The notes below the pieces were generated by a model that was not told the DNA's origin, did not search any database, and saw only the letters and a program-made list of their open reading frames with translations. This document shows positions 18,061 to 27,414 of a stretch of 64,000 bases of DNA, piece after piece; position 1 is the stretch's first letter, and every line of letters begins with the position of its first letter. The translations under genes and the position numbers were made by a program. This DNA is from Edaphobacter acidisoli (GTDB taxonomy: Bacteria > Acidobacteriota > Terriglobia > Terriglobales > Acidobacteriaceae), in contig NZ_BMJB01000001.1 in the NCBI RefSeq assembly GCF_014642855.1, forward strand, positions 992,001-1,056,000. Reading direction: 5' to 3'.

Positions 18061-19284
18061 CTAGTGTTTGCTCTCCGCCAGCTTGTGCAGCTCCGAACCA
18101 GCCAGCAGGAATCCGCCCACACCATAGACATAGCTCGCAGAAGGCTTGAACTGCCCCGGAGCCGCGTCGATCGCCTGGATTGAGCCAAGCCTGCCGTCAG
18201 CATAGACATGGCTGAGCATTCCCTTCCACGCCTTCTGCACAACCGGCAGGTAGGTCTTGCGGTCGAGAATGTGCGCGTTGATTCCATACGCAATGCCGTA
18301 GGTGATGAAGGCCGAGCCGGAGTTCTCCGGCAGCGCATACCCATCGGGGTTGAGCAGGCCCGAGCGCCACAGTCCGTCCTTGCCCTGAACCGCCGCCAAC
18401 GCCGCAGCCATCTGGCGAAGCTGTTCGACATATTTGGCGCGGCTCGGATAATCCGCAGGCATGAACTCCAGCACATTCACCAGCCCGCCCATCACCCAAC
18501 CGTTTCCGCGCGACCAGAACAGCGATTTGCCATTGGCCTCTTTCTTCGTCAGATAGCGGCTGTCGCGGAAGTAGAGGTGATCCTGCTGGCTGTACAGCTC
18601 GTTCGAAGTCAGCCACCACTCATGGTCCATATAGTCGAGATATTTTTTGTCATGCGTAATGGCATACGTGCGCGCCAGCTCCGGAGGTCCCATAAACAGC
18701 GCATCGCACCACCACCAGAGCAGCTTGTTCGGATCGTCCGGGCGCGCAATGAGCTGGTCCAAGATCTCCTTCGTGTTCGCCATCCGCACCGGCTGCGGAT
18801 CGATCTGATAGAGCCACAGGTACGACTGCCCCATCGCCATGTCATCCGCATGAGGAAAGCGCTCATCGAGCAGAGTCCAGTTGGACTTCTCCGCAAAGTT
18901 ACGCACCGCATCGGCGTACTTCGGATTCTTCGTTGTTTGAGAAGTTGCAATCAGCCCGTCGTAGAGCGCGGCGAAGGTCCACTGCCGATTGAATTTCGCC
19001 TCGGACTCCTTCAACTGCCAGTCCGCAACCTTCGTCATGGCCGCATCAATCGCCTTCGGCTTGAGTGCAGACGAGAGCCCTGTAGCAAGCGGGCCAGGAT
19101 TGTCCGGCGCGTCGCCCACAGAGTCGCGCTCCACCGACGGGGCTTTCTTCGCCGCCGGTTTCGCAGTGCCCTGCGCAATGCAACAGGGAGCCGCGGCAAG
19201 CGAAAGCGAAAGCGCACCCAAAAGGCCGCCGCGCAATACATGGCCGACTCCGACACGGACCCATCCCATCCTCAAATAATTCAT
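18061..19284 (-). CDS. Glycoside hydrolase family 88/105 (unsaturated uronyl hydrolase)
   Basis: Removes the 4,5-unsaturated uronic acid that polysaccharide lyases leave on oligosaccharide ends. Signal peptide at residues 1-37, then an alpha/alpha-barrel with the family motifs: DDMAMGQSYLWLYQ (catalytic Asp near 146), WWWCDALFMGPPELARTY, YFRDSRYL and FWSRGNGWVMGGLV, ending with ASYVYGVGGFLLAGSEL. AAGGAG lies 5 nt before the ATG. At 407 residues it is somewhat longer than cytoplasmic YteR-type enzymes because of the exported N-terminus. The neighbouring lyase would make its substrate, so the two probably act in sequence in the periplasm. Confidence 0.9.
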   Translation of the reverse strand: MNYLRMGWVRVGVGHVLRGGLLGALSLSLAAAPCCIAQGTAKPAAKKAPSVERDSVGDAPDNPGPLATGLSSALKPKAIDAAMTKVADWQLKESEAKFNRQWTFAALYDGLIATSQTTKNPKYADAVRNFAEKSNWTLLDERFPHADDMAMGQSYLWLYQIDPQPVRMANTKEILDQLIARPDDPNKLLWWWCDALFMGPPELARTYAITHDKKYLDYMDHEWWLTSNELYSQQDHLYFRDSRYLTKKEANGKSLFWSRGNGWVMGGLVNVLEFMPADYPSRAKYVEQLRQMAAALAAVQGKDGLWRSGLLNPDGYALPENSGSAFITYGIAYGINAHILDRKTYLPVVQKAWKGMLSHVYADGRLGSIQAIDAAPGQFKPSASYVYGVGGFLLAGSELHKLAESKH

Positions 19285-19395
19285 TCCAACTCCTTCAAGT
19301 ATTCGATTGCAGTGCAGTCACGGCGCGCTCGCACATGCAAGGCAACACCTCGCACCCAAGCATCGTAGCTGTCTGCCTTGAAATGCGCCAATCGC

Positions 19396-19425
19396 TTGAC
19401 ATGACGTGCGACAAATCTTTATACC
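19396..19425 (+). promoter_or_regulatory. Candidate sigma-70-type promoter of the GH2 gene
   Basis: TTGACA (19396-19401) and TATACC (19420-19425) are separated by 18 bp. The start codon lies 92 bp downstream. Confidence 0.55.
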
Positions 19426-19517
19426 ACTCTCAAACAGTATTTTGTCTAGTCTTCGAATTATTGCGTCCTAAAGCGCCGGACACTCGTCTCTTTACTGTTC
19501 CAGGAGCCCCTTTACTC

Positions 19518-22028
19518 ATGCACTCCCGCCGTCAGTTTTTGAAGGCCAGCATCAGCGCCTCTGCCCTTTCTTTGCTTCCTCGCACTCCGCTTCTCGCCTC
19601 GGTCGCAACACTCGCAGACAATCCCGGCAATGCATCCGCGCCAGCCGTTCAGCTGCTCTCGACCGGGTGGGAGTATCTGAAGGGCACACTCGGCGGCCCG
19701 TGGGAGGTGTGGCACAGCAAGGAAGTTGCGGTCTGGCAGACAGTCTCCATGCCCCACTGCTTCAACGCCGATGATGGCTGCGATCCCGACACGCCGTACT
19801 ACCAGGGCAACGGCTGGTACAGAACGCACGTCGCCATCAACAATCCATACCCAAATGGCCGCACACTGCTGCACTTTGAAGGCGCGGGGCAAGCCGCCGA
19901 GGTTTACGTCGGCGGAAAGCTCGCAGGCAAACACGTCGGCGGCTACGACGAGTTCGTCTTCGACATCACCGATCTCGCAGCACAAGCGGTATCAACCGCA
20001 AATCAATCCGGCATACCCATCGCCGTGTTGTGCGACAACTCGCGCGACCTCGATCGCATTCCCTCTGACCTGAGCGACTTCAGCCTCTACGGCGGACTCT
20101 ATCGCCACGTCAATCTCGTCTACGTGCCCGCAGTCTCGCTCGAAACAGTGCACGTCCGCACGCATCTCGCTACGCCAACCAGCGCGGCAGAGATCACCGT
20201 CGTCGCCTCGCTCTACAATCCCTCCAGCACAAAAAACCCACTCGACCTCGCGATCCAGATCGTCGATCCCAGCGGCAATACGATTCACAACTCAAATCAC
20301 ACGCTCCAGCCGTGGAACGACTCCACCGAGCTCACCTCCTTCAAGCTCGACAAGCCCAGCCTGTGGAGCCCCGCCACGCCGCATCTCTACGAGTGCCGCG
20401 TCACGCTCAAAGCCGCATCCGGCGAATACACCGCGCGCGAGAACTTCGGCATCCGTCACACAGAATTCGTTGACCACGGTCCATTCAAGCTCAACGGCGA
20501 ACGCCTCCTGCTGCGCGGTACGCATCGTCACGAAGACCACGCAGGCTACGCCGCCGCCGTGCCTGACGAGATCATCGACCAGGAGATGCAGCTCATCAAA
20601 GAGATGGGCGCAAACTTTATCCGCCTGGCGCACTACCAGCAGTCGCGGCGCGTACTCTCGCTCTGCGACCGCCTCGGCATCCTTGTCTGGGAAGAGGTTC
20701 CCTGGTGCCGCGGCGGCGTCGGCAACGACACCTTCAAACAGATGTGCCGCGACAAGCTCCGCACCATGATCGCTCAGCACTACAACCACCCCAGCATCCT
20801 GCTCTGGAGCCTCGGCAACGAGGACGACTGGCCCACCGAATATCCCTCCGTTAACAAACAGGAGATTCGCGCGCTCTTCAGCGAGCTCAACACGCTCGCG
20901 CACCAACTCGACCCGTCGCGCTACACCACCATGCGCCGCTGTGACTTCGCCCGCGACATCACCGACGTCTATTCGCCCTCTATCTGGGCTGGCTGGTATA
21001 GCGGCCAATACGTCGAATACCAGAAGTCTCTCGAAACCGAACGCGACCGCGTCAATCATCTCTTCCACGCCGAGTGGGGAGCCGACAGCCAGGCCGGACG
21101 CCACTCCGAAGATCCCGACCGCGTCCTCGCCACCGTCGCCACCGGCCACGGCACTGCTGAGCGCGGCATGGACTACCTGATGACCGGTGGCCAGGCACGC
21201 GTCTCCAAAGACGGCGACTGGTCCGAGACCTACGCCTGCAATCTCTTCGACTGGTATCTCAAGACGCAGGAGACGCTGCCCTGGTTCACCGGCTCGGCGC
21301 AATGGATCTTCAAGGACTTCACCACACCGCTGCGCGTGGAAAACCCCGTGCCGCGCATGAACCAAAAAGGCGTCGCCACACGCGACATGACGAAGAAAGA
21401 AGGCTACTTCGTCTTCCAGTCCTACTGGGCCGACAAGCCGATGGCGCACATCTACGGGCACACCTGGCCTGTCCGCTGGGGCAAGGCAGACGAGCAGAAG
21501 ATGGTGAAGGTCTATTCGAACTGCCCGCAGGCCGAACTCTTCGTCAACGGTAAATCCGCAGGCGTGAAGCACCGCAGCAGCCAGGACTTCCCTGCCGCCG
21601 GATTACGCTGGATGACTTTGTTCAAACCTGGACGAAATACCCTCCGCGTCGTCGCCCAAAAGGACGGCGTCACCGTTACGGACGAGATTGAGTTTCTCTA
21701 CCAGACCGAGCAATGGGGGCAGCCAGCAGTCTTCAAAATCGCCGAACTCCCACCCCCCACAGGTGCCGACAACAAGACCGTTACCGTCGAAGCAAAACTC
21801 TATGACGCAAACGGCATACAGTGCCTTGACGCCAGGAATCGCGTGCGTTTTAGCATTGCGGGCGCTGGAACGTTGATCGATAACCTCGGCACTCCCTGGG
21901 CCTCGCGCGTCGTTGAAATGTGTAATGGCCGAGCACAGATTACCTTCGTGCGTAACGATGGCAGCTCAGTCATCGGCGTTGCAGCGCCCCAAATACCCCC
22001 TGCATTCTGCACCGTAAATCTTTCTTAA
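19518..22028 (+). CDS. Glycoside hydrolase family 2 (beta-galactosidase/glucuronidase type), Tat-exported
   Basis: Start at ATG 19518, since the protein then opens with a twin-arginine signal (MHSRRQFLKASISASALSLL) and AGGAG lies 11 nt upstream; earlier in-frame ATGs give no sensible N-terminus. 836 residues. Order: sugar-binding jelly-roll (about 45-200), Ig-like domain (200-300), TIM-barrel (about 310-600), C-terminal domains. The acid/base is Glu435 in WSLGNEDDW and the nucleophile Glu519 in HAEWGADS; the family motif LRGTHRHEDHAGYAAA is present. It is a retaining beta-glycosidase. Which sugar it takes is open. It is divergent from the GH88/105 gene and upstream of the TonB receptor. Confidence 0.92.
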   Translation: MHSRRQFLKASISASALSLLPRTPLLASVATLADNPGNASAPAVQLLSTGWEYLKGTLGGPWEVWHSKEVAVWQTVSMPHCFNADDGCDPDTPYYQGNGWYRTHVAINNPYPNGRTLLHFEGAGQAAEVYVGGKLAGKHVGGYDEFVFDITDLAAQAVSTANQSGIPIAVLCDNSRDLDRIPSDLSDFSLYGGLYRHVNLVYVPAVSLETVHVRTHLATPTSAAEITVVASLYNPSSTKNPLDLAIQIVDPSGNTIHNSNHTLQPWNDSTELTSFKLDKPSLWSPATPHLYECRVTLKAASGEYTARENFGIRHTEFVDHGPFKLNGERLLLRGTHRHEDHAGYAAAVPDEIIDQEMQLIKEMGANFIRLAHYQQSRRVLSLCDRLGILVWEEVPWCRGGVGNDTFKQMCRDKLRTMIAQHYNHPSILLWSLGNEDDWPTEYPSVNKQEIRALFSELNTLAHQLDPSRYTTMRRCDFARDITDVYSPSIWAGWYSGQYVEYQKSLETERDRVNHLFHAEWGADSQAGRHSEDPDRVLATVATGHGTAERGMDYLMTGGQARVSKDGDWSETYACNLFDWYLKTQETLPWFTGSAQWIFKDFTTPLRVENPVPRMNQKGVATRDMTKKEGYFVFQSYWADKPMAHIYGHTWPVRWGKADEQKMVKVYSNCPQAELFVNGKSAGVKHRSSQDFPAAGLRWMTLFKPGRNTLRVVAQKDGVTVTDEIEFLYQTEQWGQPAVFKIAELPPPTGADNKTVTVEAKLYDANGIQCLDARNRVRFSIAGAGTLIDNLGTPWASRVVEMCNGRAQITFVRNDGSSVIGVAAPQIPPAFCTVNLS

Positions 22029-22092
22029 ACGGTTATAAATCAGCAATATTCCATCGTTTGAAGTAAGGGAAATCTTTAATATTGAAAAGTAG

Positions 22093-22162
22093 TTGACAAT
22101 AGTTCATTCAGCAAACTATGTTGTTTGAACATTGACAACTAAAAGCGCCGATAGTTCATTCA
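22093..22162 (+). promoter_or_regulatory. TonB-receptor promoter with a 12-bp direct repeat
   Basis: TTGACA (22093-22098) and TATGTT (22117-22122), 18 bp apart, form a good promoter in an AT-rich stretch. ATAGTTCATTCA occurs at 22099-22110, within the promoter spacer, and again at 22151-22162, exactly 52 bp (about five helical turns) apart. The arrangement suits a regulator that bridges two sites over the promoter. Confidence 0.55.
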
Positions 22163-22243
22163 CGTGAAGAATTAGCCACAGATGAACGGCCTTCCGTAAG
22201 CCTATCGGACAGGAAGACAAACGTTTGACTTAGGAGGACAGTA

Positions 22244-25200
22244 ATGACACACCGAATTCGCTTCATTCCATGGAGCCTGCTCGCGACGCTTCTGCTCGCA
22301 GCAGGGTTCGCCGCGCCAGCCATGGCGCAGTTGACCACGGCCACCTTGATCGGCACCGTCACCGATAGCACAGGTGCGGTTGTTCCCAACGCAACGGTCA
22401 CGGTCACACAGACCGACACCAACTTCACCCGCACGGTAACTACCAAAGCCGACGGCACCTTCCGCGATGAATTTCTTCCCATCGGGCCGTACCGGGTCTC
22501 CGTCTCGGCCCCAGGCTTCAAGACTCTTCAGCGCGCAGGCATCGCGCTTTCCATCATGCAAGAGGCTAACCTCACACTGGTTCTGCAGAATGGGGCGACG
22601 ACCGAAACCGTAGAAGTCACCAGCGGCGCACCGCTTATTCAATTGAGCAACGCGACCATTGGCCGCACCGTCTCCAACGTCGAGATCGAGAACCTTCCTC
22701 TTGTAGGTCGCGACACGTACCAGTTGCTCAACCTCACGCCCGGCGTGCAGGCGAACAATGTTTCAAACAGCCTGGGCTTCAAAGAGCAGCACGTCTACAT
22801 CAACGGCTCGACCGACGACTTCACCGGCCAGGTCTCCTACTATCTCGACGGCGGCCTCAACATGACCGGCCTGCGCAACAGCGGCAACGCCATCCCCACC
22901 CCCGACGCCATCAGCCAGTTCCACGTCGAGACCAATAACTTCAGCGCCACGCTCGGCCGTTACGCCGCCGCTGTGGTCAGCATGGTCACCAAGAGCGGAA
23001 CCGATCAGTTCCACGGTTCGGCCTTCGAGTTCTATCGGACCCGCAACTTTACCGCTGTATCGCACAACCAGACAGTCAAGGCGCCTTACGCCCGCAACGA
23101 GTACGGCGCGACGCTTGGCGGCCCCATTCGCAAGGACAAGGACTTCTTCTTCGGCAGCTTCGGTGGCCTTCGCGCAACCACGTCTTCCCCCTACAGTGGA
23201 TCGGTTCCCGATGCGGCCGAGCTCAGCGGCGACTTTTCGGAAAACCTGGCAACTGATATCACCGCCTGTAAGCAGGCTCCCTCGAAGGCAGACAACACAG
23301 CCATCCTGTTCCTCGTCTGCAATCCGGCGACGAACACGCCTTACCCGGGCAACAAAATCACCACCCCGCTCGATCCCACAGCCGTCAAGATCGTGCAGTA
23401 CCTCAACTCCCAGGGCGTTCAGGCCGGCGCAGGTCCTCGCCAGTTCGGCGATACGAAATATACCTACCGCGAATACTTCGCAACGCCGGAGCAATACAAC
23501 CAGTACCTCATCAAGACAGACCATCAGTTGGGCCAGAACCACCGTCTCACGCTCAGCTACTTCCTCTATGACTACAGCATCCGCTCCATTCCCGGCGGCT
23601 TGACTCCCAGCCACTGGAGCTACTCCAACTACGCCACCAAGCAGCATGTAGCCAATGTCAGCGACACCTGGACCGTCAGCCAGCGCACCGTGAATCAGGC
23701 ATGGCTTAGCTACACGCGTCAGGCTGGCGGACGTATCCCGGTCCCCAGCAACAGCACCTTCGCCAACTTTGGCTCTGACTTCGGTATCTCCGGCAGCCCC
23801 TCACGCGGCCAGGTCGCCATTCCGAACTGGTTCACGCTCTCACAGTCCATCACCGGCCCCAAGGCAGGTACGAACTTCTATGGCTTCCGCGACCTGATCA
23901 GCACATCTCGCGGCGAGCACACTCTCTCCATCGGCGGCGAAGCCAGCCTTGAGAAAGACTTCCAGCTCACCTCGCTCGACAACTACGGCGTCTTCAGCTT
24001 CGCCAACACCGCCGGCACACGCAGCTCCAATTCATTGTCGGACTACCTGCTTGGCCTGCCCAACACCTTCGAGCAGGACACCGGCGAGTACGCTGAAGCC
24101 AACTACTGGAACTACGCGCTCTTCGTGCAGGACGACTGGCGCATCCGTCCGAACCTGACCATCAACCTCGGCCTCCGCTACGACTGGCAGCAGGCTCCGA
24201 CCGACACGCAGAACCGCCAGACCAACTTCACTCCCGGCGTTCAGTCCCACGCGTTCAAAACCGTCAACATTGCAGGCAAGACAGGCCCGCAGCTTGCTCC
24301 GCTCGGTATGCTCTTCCCCGGCGACCCCGGCGTGCCTACCTCTGGAGCCTTCACTCCCAACAATCACATCTCGCCCCGCATCGGTCTCTCGTACGATCCC
24401 TACGGTAACGGCAAGACTGTCTTCCATGCCGCAGCAGGTCTCTTCTATGGTGGAATCTCGGGCAACCTCTGGGAGCTGCCGTCAAACTTCGCTCCCTATG
24501 CCGTGCGCCCCACCTTCAGCAAGGTTGTGTCGATGGCGCATCCCTACTCGAACGACCCAACCGAGTTCCCTGGCGGCGTCAATCCTTTCCCGACGCTGAC
24601 CTTTACGCCTCACACCTCAACCGCCAGCTTCCTGGCGCTCAACCAGGTCTCTTCTTTCGATCCGCACTTCAACTGGCCGGTCACTTACCAGATCAATGCG
24701 GGCTTCCAGCAGGAACTCGGCAACGGCCTTGCCCTAACGGTCAACTATGTTGGCTCACTCAACCGTAAGCTGCCGATCTATCACGACCTGAACCCGCCGC
24801 AGTTCAACATCACCGCGTCCGGCACCTCAGGCCCAAGCTGCACCGACCTCACCAAGGCCTGCGCCTACGCCAATACCAGCGGCACGGTCAACAACCGCCG
24901 CCCGCTGAACTCCGAGTTCGGCCTCTCCGCCGCAACTCCCACCTACTCGAACGTCTATAACCTGCAATCCACCCAGAACTCGAACTACAACGGCCTGCAG
25001 GTCGTCGTCGAAAAGCGCCTCTCGCACAACTTCAGCGCGCGCGGCCACTACATCTGGAGCAAGACACTGGCCAGCAACGCTCTGGACGGCAGTAACCTCG
25101 CCTCAAACTTTGTCGATCCTAACTATCCACAGTTGGAAGCCCACCAGCGCTCCGACCAGGACCGCCGCAACATGGTGTCGATCGTCTTTGTCTGGAACCC

Positions 25201-25729
25201 TGACTACTTCTCTGCTTACAACCGGTTCGTCCGCACTGCGCTGAACGGCTGGACCATCAGCAGCAATATGACGATGAACAGCGGCCAGCCGTTCACCGTC
25301 ACCACCGGCACCGATGTCAACGGCGACGGCCAGACCAACGACCGTCCCAGCATCATCCCCGGCAAGGTCCCGCACACGCTCGTCAGCCGCTCGCGCTCGG
25401 CCGAGATGAACGAGTGGTTCGATACCTCAGCCTACTGCGTACCCGGAACCGCGGGTTGCCCGGGTGTCGGTCCACTCAACCTGCTGGGCAACACTCGTCC
25501 CGCACAGCTTGACGATCCAGGCTATCGTGACATCGACGCGTCGATCTTCCGCACGTTCGGTATCTTCGAAAGCCTGAAGTTCCAGCTTCGCGGCGAGGCC
25601 ACCAACGTCTTCAACCTCACTAACCTCGGCACGCCAACGGCGACGATGAACAGCTCCAACTTCGGCAAGGTCACCGGCAGCGGCGGCAGCAACCGCATCA
25701 TCCAGGTCGGCGGCCGAATTCTCTTCTAA
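22244..25729 (+). CDS. TonB-dependent receptor with carboxypeptidase-regulatory-like domain
   Basis: A 1161-residue outer-membrane transporter of the large acidobacterial (Oar-like) type. Signal peptide ends at PAMAQ (about residue 29). A carboxypeptidase-regulatory-like beta-sandwich follows (GTVTDSTGAVVPNATVTVT to ISLVLQ-type end, residues about 35-115). The plug domain contains NLPLVGRDTYQLLNLTPGV and GLRNSGNAIPTPDAISQFHVETNNFSA. The beta-barrel runs to the terminal aromatic residue of VGGRILF, as expected for barrel insertion. GGAGGA lies 6 nt before ATG. It probably imports large glycans or other compounds with energy from TonB; with the upstream GH2, GH88/105 and lyase genes, sugar uptake is plausible. 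A strong terminator follows. Confidence 0.93.
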   Translation: MTHRIRFIPWSLLATLLLAAGFAAPAMAQLTTATLIGTVTDSTGAVVPNATVTVTQTDTNFTRTVTTKADGTFRDEFLPIGPYRVSVSAPGFKTLQRAGIALSIMQEANLTLVLQNGATTETVEVTSGAPLIQLSNATIGRTVSNVEIENLPLVGRDTYQLLNLTPGVQANNVSNSLGFKEQHVYINGSTDDFTGQVSYYLDGGLNMTGLRNSGNAIPTPDAISQFHVETNNFSATLGRYAAAVVSMVTKSGTDQFHGSAFEFYRTRNFTAVSHNQTVKAPYARNEYGATLGGPIRKDKDFFFGSFGGLRATTSSPYSGSVPDAAELSGDFSENLATDITACKQAPSKADNTAILFLVCNPATNTPYPGNKITTPLDPTAVKIVQYLNSQGVQAGAGPRQFGDTKYTYREYFATPEQYNQYLIKTDHQLGQNHRLTLSYFLYDYSIRSIPGGLTPSHWSYSNYATKQHVANVSDTWTVSQRTVNQAWLSYTRQAGGRIPVPSNSTFANFGSDFGISGSPSRGQVAIPNWFTLSQSITGPKAGTNFYGFRDLISTSRGEHTLSIGGEASLEKDFQLTSLDNYGVFSFANTAGTRSSNSLSDYLLGLPNTFEQDTGEYAEANYWNYALFVQDDWRIRPNLTINLGLRYDWQQAPTDTQNRQTNFTPGVQSHAFKTVNIAGKTGPQLAPLGMLFPGDPGVPTSGAFTPNNHISPRIGLSYDPYGNGKTVFHAAAGLFYGGISGNLWELPSNFAPYAVRPTFSKVVSMAHPYSNDPTEFPGGVNPFPTLTFTPHTSTASFLALNQVSSFDPHFNWPVTYQINAGFQQELGNGLALTVNYVGSLNRKLPIYHDLNPPQFNITASGTSGPSCTDLTKACAYANTSGTVNNRRPLNSEFGLSAATPTYSNVYNLQSTQNSNYNGLQVVVEKRLSHNFSARGHYIWSKTLASNALDGSNLASNFVDPNYPQLEAHQRSDQDRRNMVSIVFVWNPDYFSAYNRFVRTALNGWTISSNMTMNSGQPFTVTTGTDVNGDGQTNDRPSIIPGKVPHTLVSRSRSAEMNEWFDTSAYCVPGTAGCPGVGPLNLLGNTRPAQLDDPGYRDIDASIFRTFGIFESLKFQLRGEATNVFNLTNLGTPTATMNSSNFGKVTGSGGSNRIIQVGGRILF

Positions 25730-25750
25730 CCACAACGCACTACAACCACG

Positions 25751-25776
25751 AAGGCCCGCCCACACCGGCGGGCCTT
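25751..25776 (+). terminator. Intrinsic terminator after the TonB receptor
   Basis: AAGGCCCGCC and GGCGGGCCTT (25751-25760 and 25767-25776) pair perfectly around CACACC, followed by TCTCTTACT. Confidence 0.85.
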
Positions 25777-25848
25777 TCTCTTACTCACACGCACAAGCCT
25801 TCTACCTTCGATATAGTTATCTTTTGTACCCACAATCTGGAGGCCCCT

Positions 25849-27414
25849 TTGGCTCGAATCAAACTCGGGATAGCGGCGGCTCTTGCGTTCGTCATTGCAT
25901 TGAGCACGGTAGCGCAGGCACAGTACGCAACGTACCTCAGCAACTTTGAAAAGCGCACCACGGTCAAAGTCCTGCCCAACGGCCTCACGCTCATCATCTG
26001 CGAACGCCACGAAGCTCCCGTCTTCAGCTTCTACACGCTCGTCGACGCAGGCTCGGTCGACGACCCGCAGGGCGAGAGCGGCCTCGCGCACATGTTCGAG
26101 CACATGGCCTTCAAGGGCTCGACCGAGATCGGCACCACCGACTACGCTGCCGAAAAAATCGCCCTTGCCAAAGTCGAGACAGCCTACGCCGCATATGACG
26201 CCGAGTACCGCAAGCGCGTCGGCCAGAACCCCGCAAAGCTCGCCGAGCTCAAGAAGTCCTTCGAAGACGCACAGGCCGCAGCCGAAAAATACGTCATCCC
26301 CAACCAGTTCTCCGAGGTGGCCGAAGCAAACGGCGCCGTCGGTATCAACGCCTCCACCGAAGAAGACTCGACGCAATACTTCTGGAGCATGCCCTCGAAC
26401 CGCCTCCAGCTCTGGGCCTGGCTTGAGAGTCAGCGCATTGGCCATCCCGTCGAGCGCGAGTTTTACAAAGAGCGCAACGTCGTTCAGGAAGAGCGACGCA
26501 TGCGCGTCGACTCCAACCCCATCGGCCGCATGGTCGAGCAGTTCCTCGCCACCGCCTACACCGCGCACCACTACCGCGTTCCTGGCGTCGGCTGGGAGAG
26601 CGACATCAGCCAGGTCTCCGCCACCGAGGCCGCAGCCTTCCACGCCAAGTACTACGTGCCGTCAAACATCGTCATCGCGGTCGTCGGCGATGTGAACACT
26701 GCGCAGGCCCTGCCCGTGCTTGAGCGCTACTTCGGCGCCATCCCCGCCGGGCCCAAGCCGCCCGAGCTCGCCACCGTCGAGCCGCCCCAGACCGCCGAGA
26801 AATCCGTCGTCATTCGCGAAGCCACGCAGCCCTTCTACCTTGAGGGCTATCACAAGCCCGACTACCGCGACCCCGACGACGCCGTCTACGACGCCATCGC
26901 TGACATCTTCTCCAACGGCCGCACCGCGCGCCTCTACCGCTCGCTCGTCCGCGACCAGAAGATTGCCGCCGAAGCCGAAGGCTTCCCGGGCTTCCCCGGC
27001 GAAAAGTACCCCGGCCTCTTCGCCGTCTACGCCGTGCCCCTGCCCGGCCACACGCCTGAGGAGATGCGCGTCGCTATCCACAAAGAGATCGACAAGCTCA
27101 AGACCACCGACGTCACCGACGCCGAGCTGGAGCGCTTCAAGACCCGCGCCCGCGCCGACATCCTCCGCGGCCTCGCCGACAACCAGGGCCTCGCCCACGA
27201 GCTCGCCGAATACCAGACGCGCTACGGCGACTGGCGCGAGCTCTTCCGCCAGCTCAACCGCATCGACGCCGTCAACAAGGCCGACATCCGCCGCGTGGCC
27301 AACAAGATCTTCACCGCCAACAATCGCACCGGTGTCAGCATCGAATTCGTCCCACCCCACACACCACCGCCTCCCACGCAAAGCGCCCAGCCGCAAGCCG
27401 GAGGTGCGAAATGA
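25849..27414 (+). CDS. M16 zinc peptidase, catalytic subunit, with TTG start
   Basis: Start is TTG 25849: GGAGG (25839-25843) sits 5 nt before it, no ATG is available, and translation from it gives a clean signal peptide (residues 1-24, ending VAQAQ). The 521-residue protein carries the inverted zinc motif HMFEH in SGLAHMFEHMAFKG near residue 81, so it should be active. An insertion of about 60 residues follows the motif, as in some bacterial enzymes. A second M16 domain is present (about 290-500), with AVVGDV and LYRSLVRDQKIAAEA. The next gene overlaps by 4 bp and encodes an inactive partner; together they resemble heterodimeric M16B peptidases. Substrate unknown; the protein probably acts in the periplasm. 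Confidence 0.92.
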   Translation: MARIKLGIAAALAFVIALSTVAQAQYATYLSNFEKRTTVKVLPNGLTLIICERHEAPVFSFYTLVDAGSVDDPQGESGLAHMFEHMAFKGSTEIGTTDYAAEKIALAKVETAYAAYDAEYRKRVGQNPAKLAELKKSFEDAQAAAEKYVIPNQFSEVAEANGAVGINASTEEDSTQYFWSMPSNRLQLWAWLESQRIGHPVEREFYKERNVVQEERRMRVDSNPIGRMVEQFLATAYTAHHYRVPGVGWESDISQVSATEAAAFHAKYYVPSNIVIAVVGDVNTAQALPVLERYFGAIPAGPKPPELATVEPPQTAEKSVVIREATQPFYLEGYHKPDYRDPDDAVYDAIADIFSNGRTARLYRSLVRDQKIAAEAEGFPGFPGEKYPGLFAVYAVPLPGHTPEEMRVAIHKEIDKLKTTDVTDAELERFKTRARADILRGLADNQGLAHELAEYQTRYGDWRELFRQLNRIDAVNKADIRRVANKIFTANNRTGVSIEFVPPHTPPPPTQSAQPQAGGAK

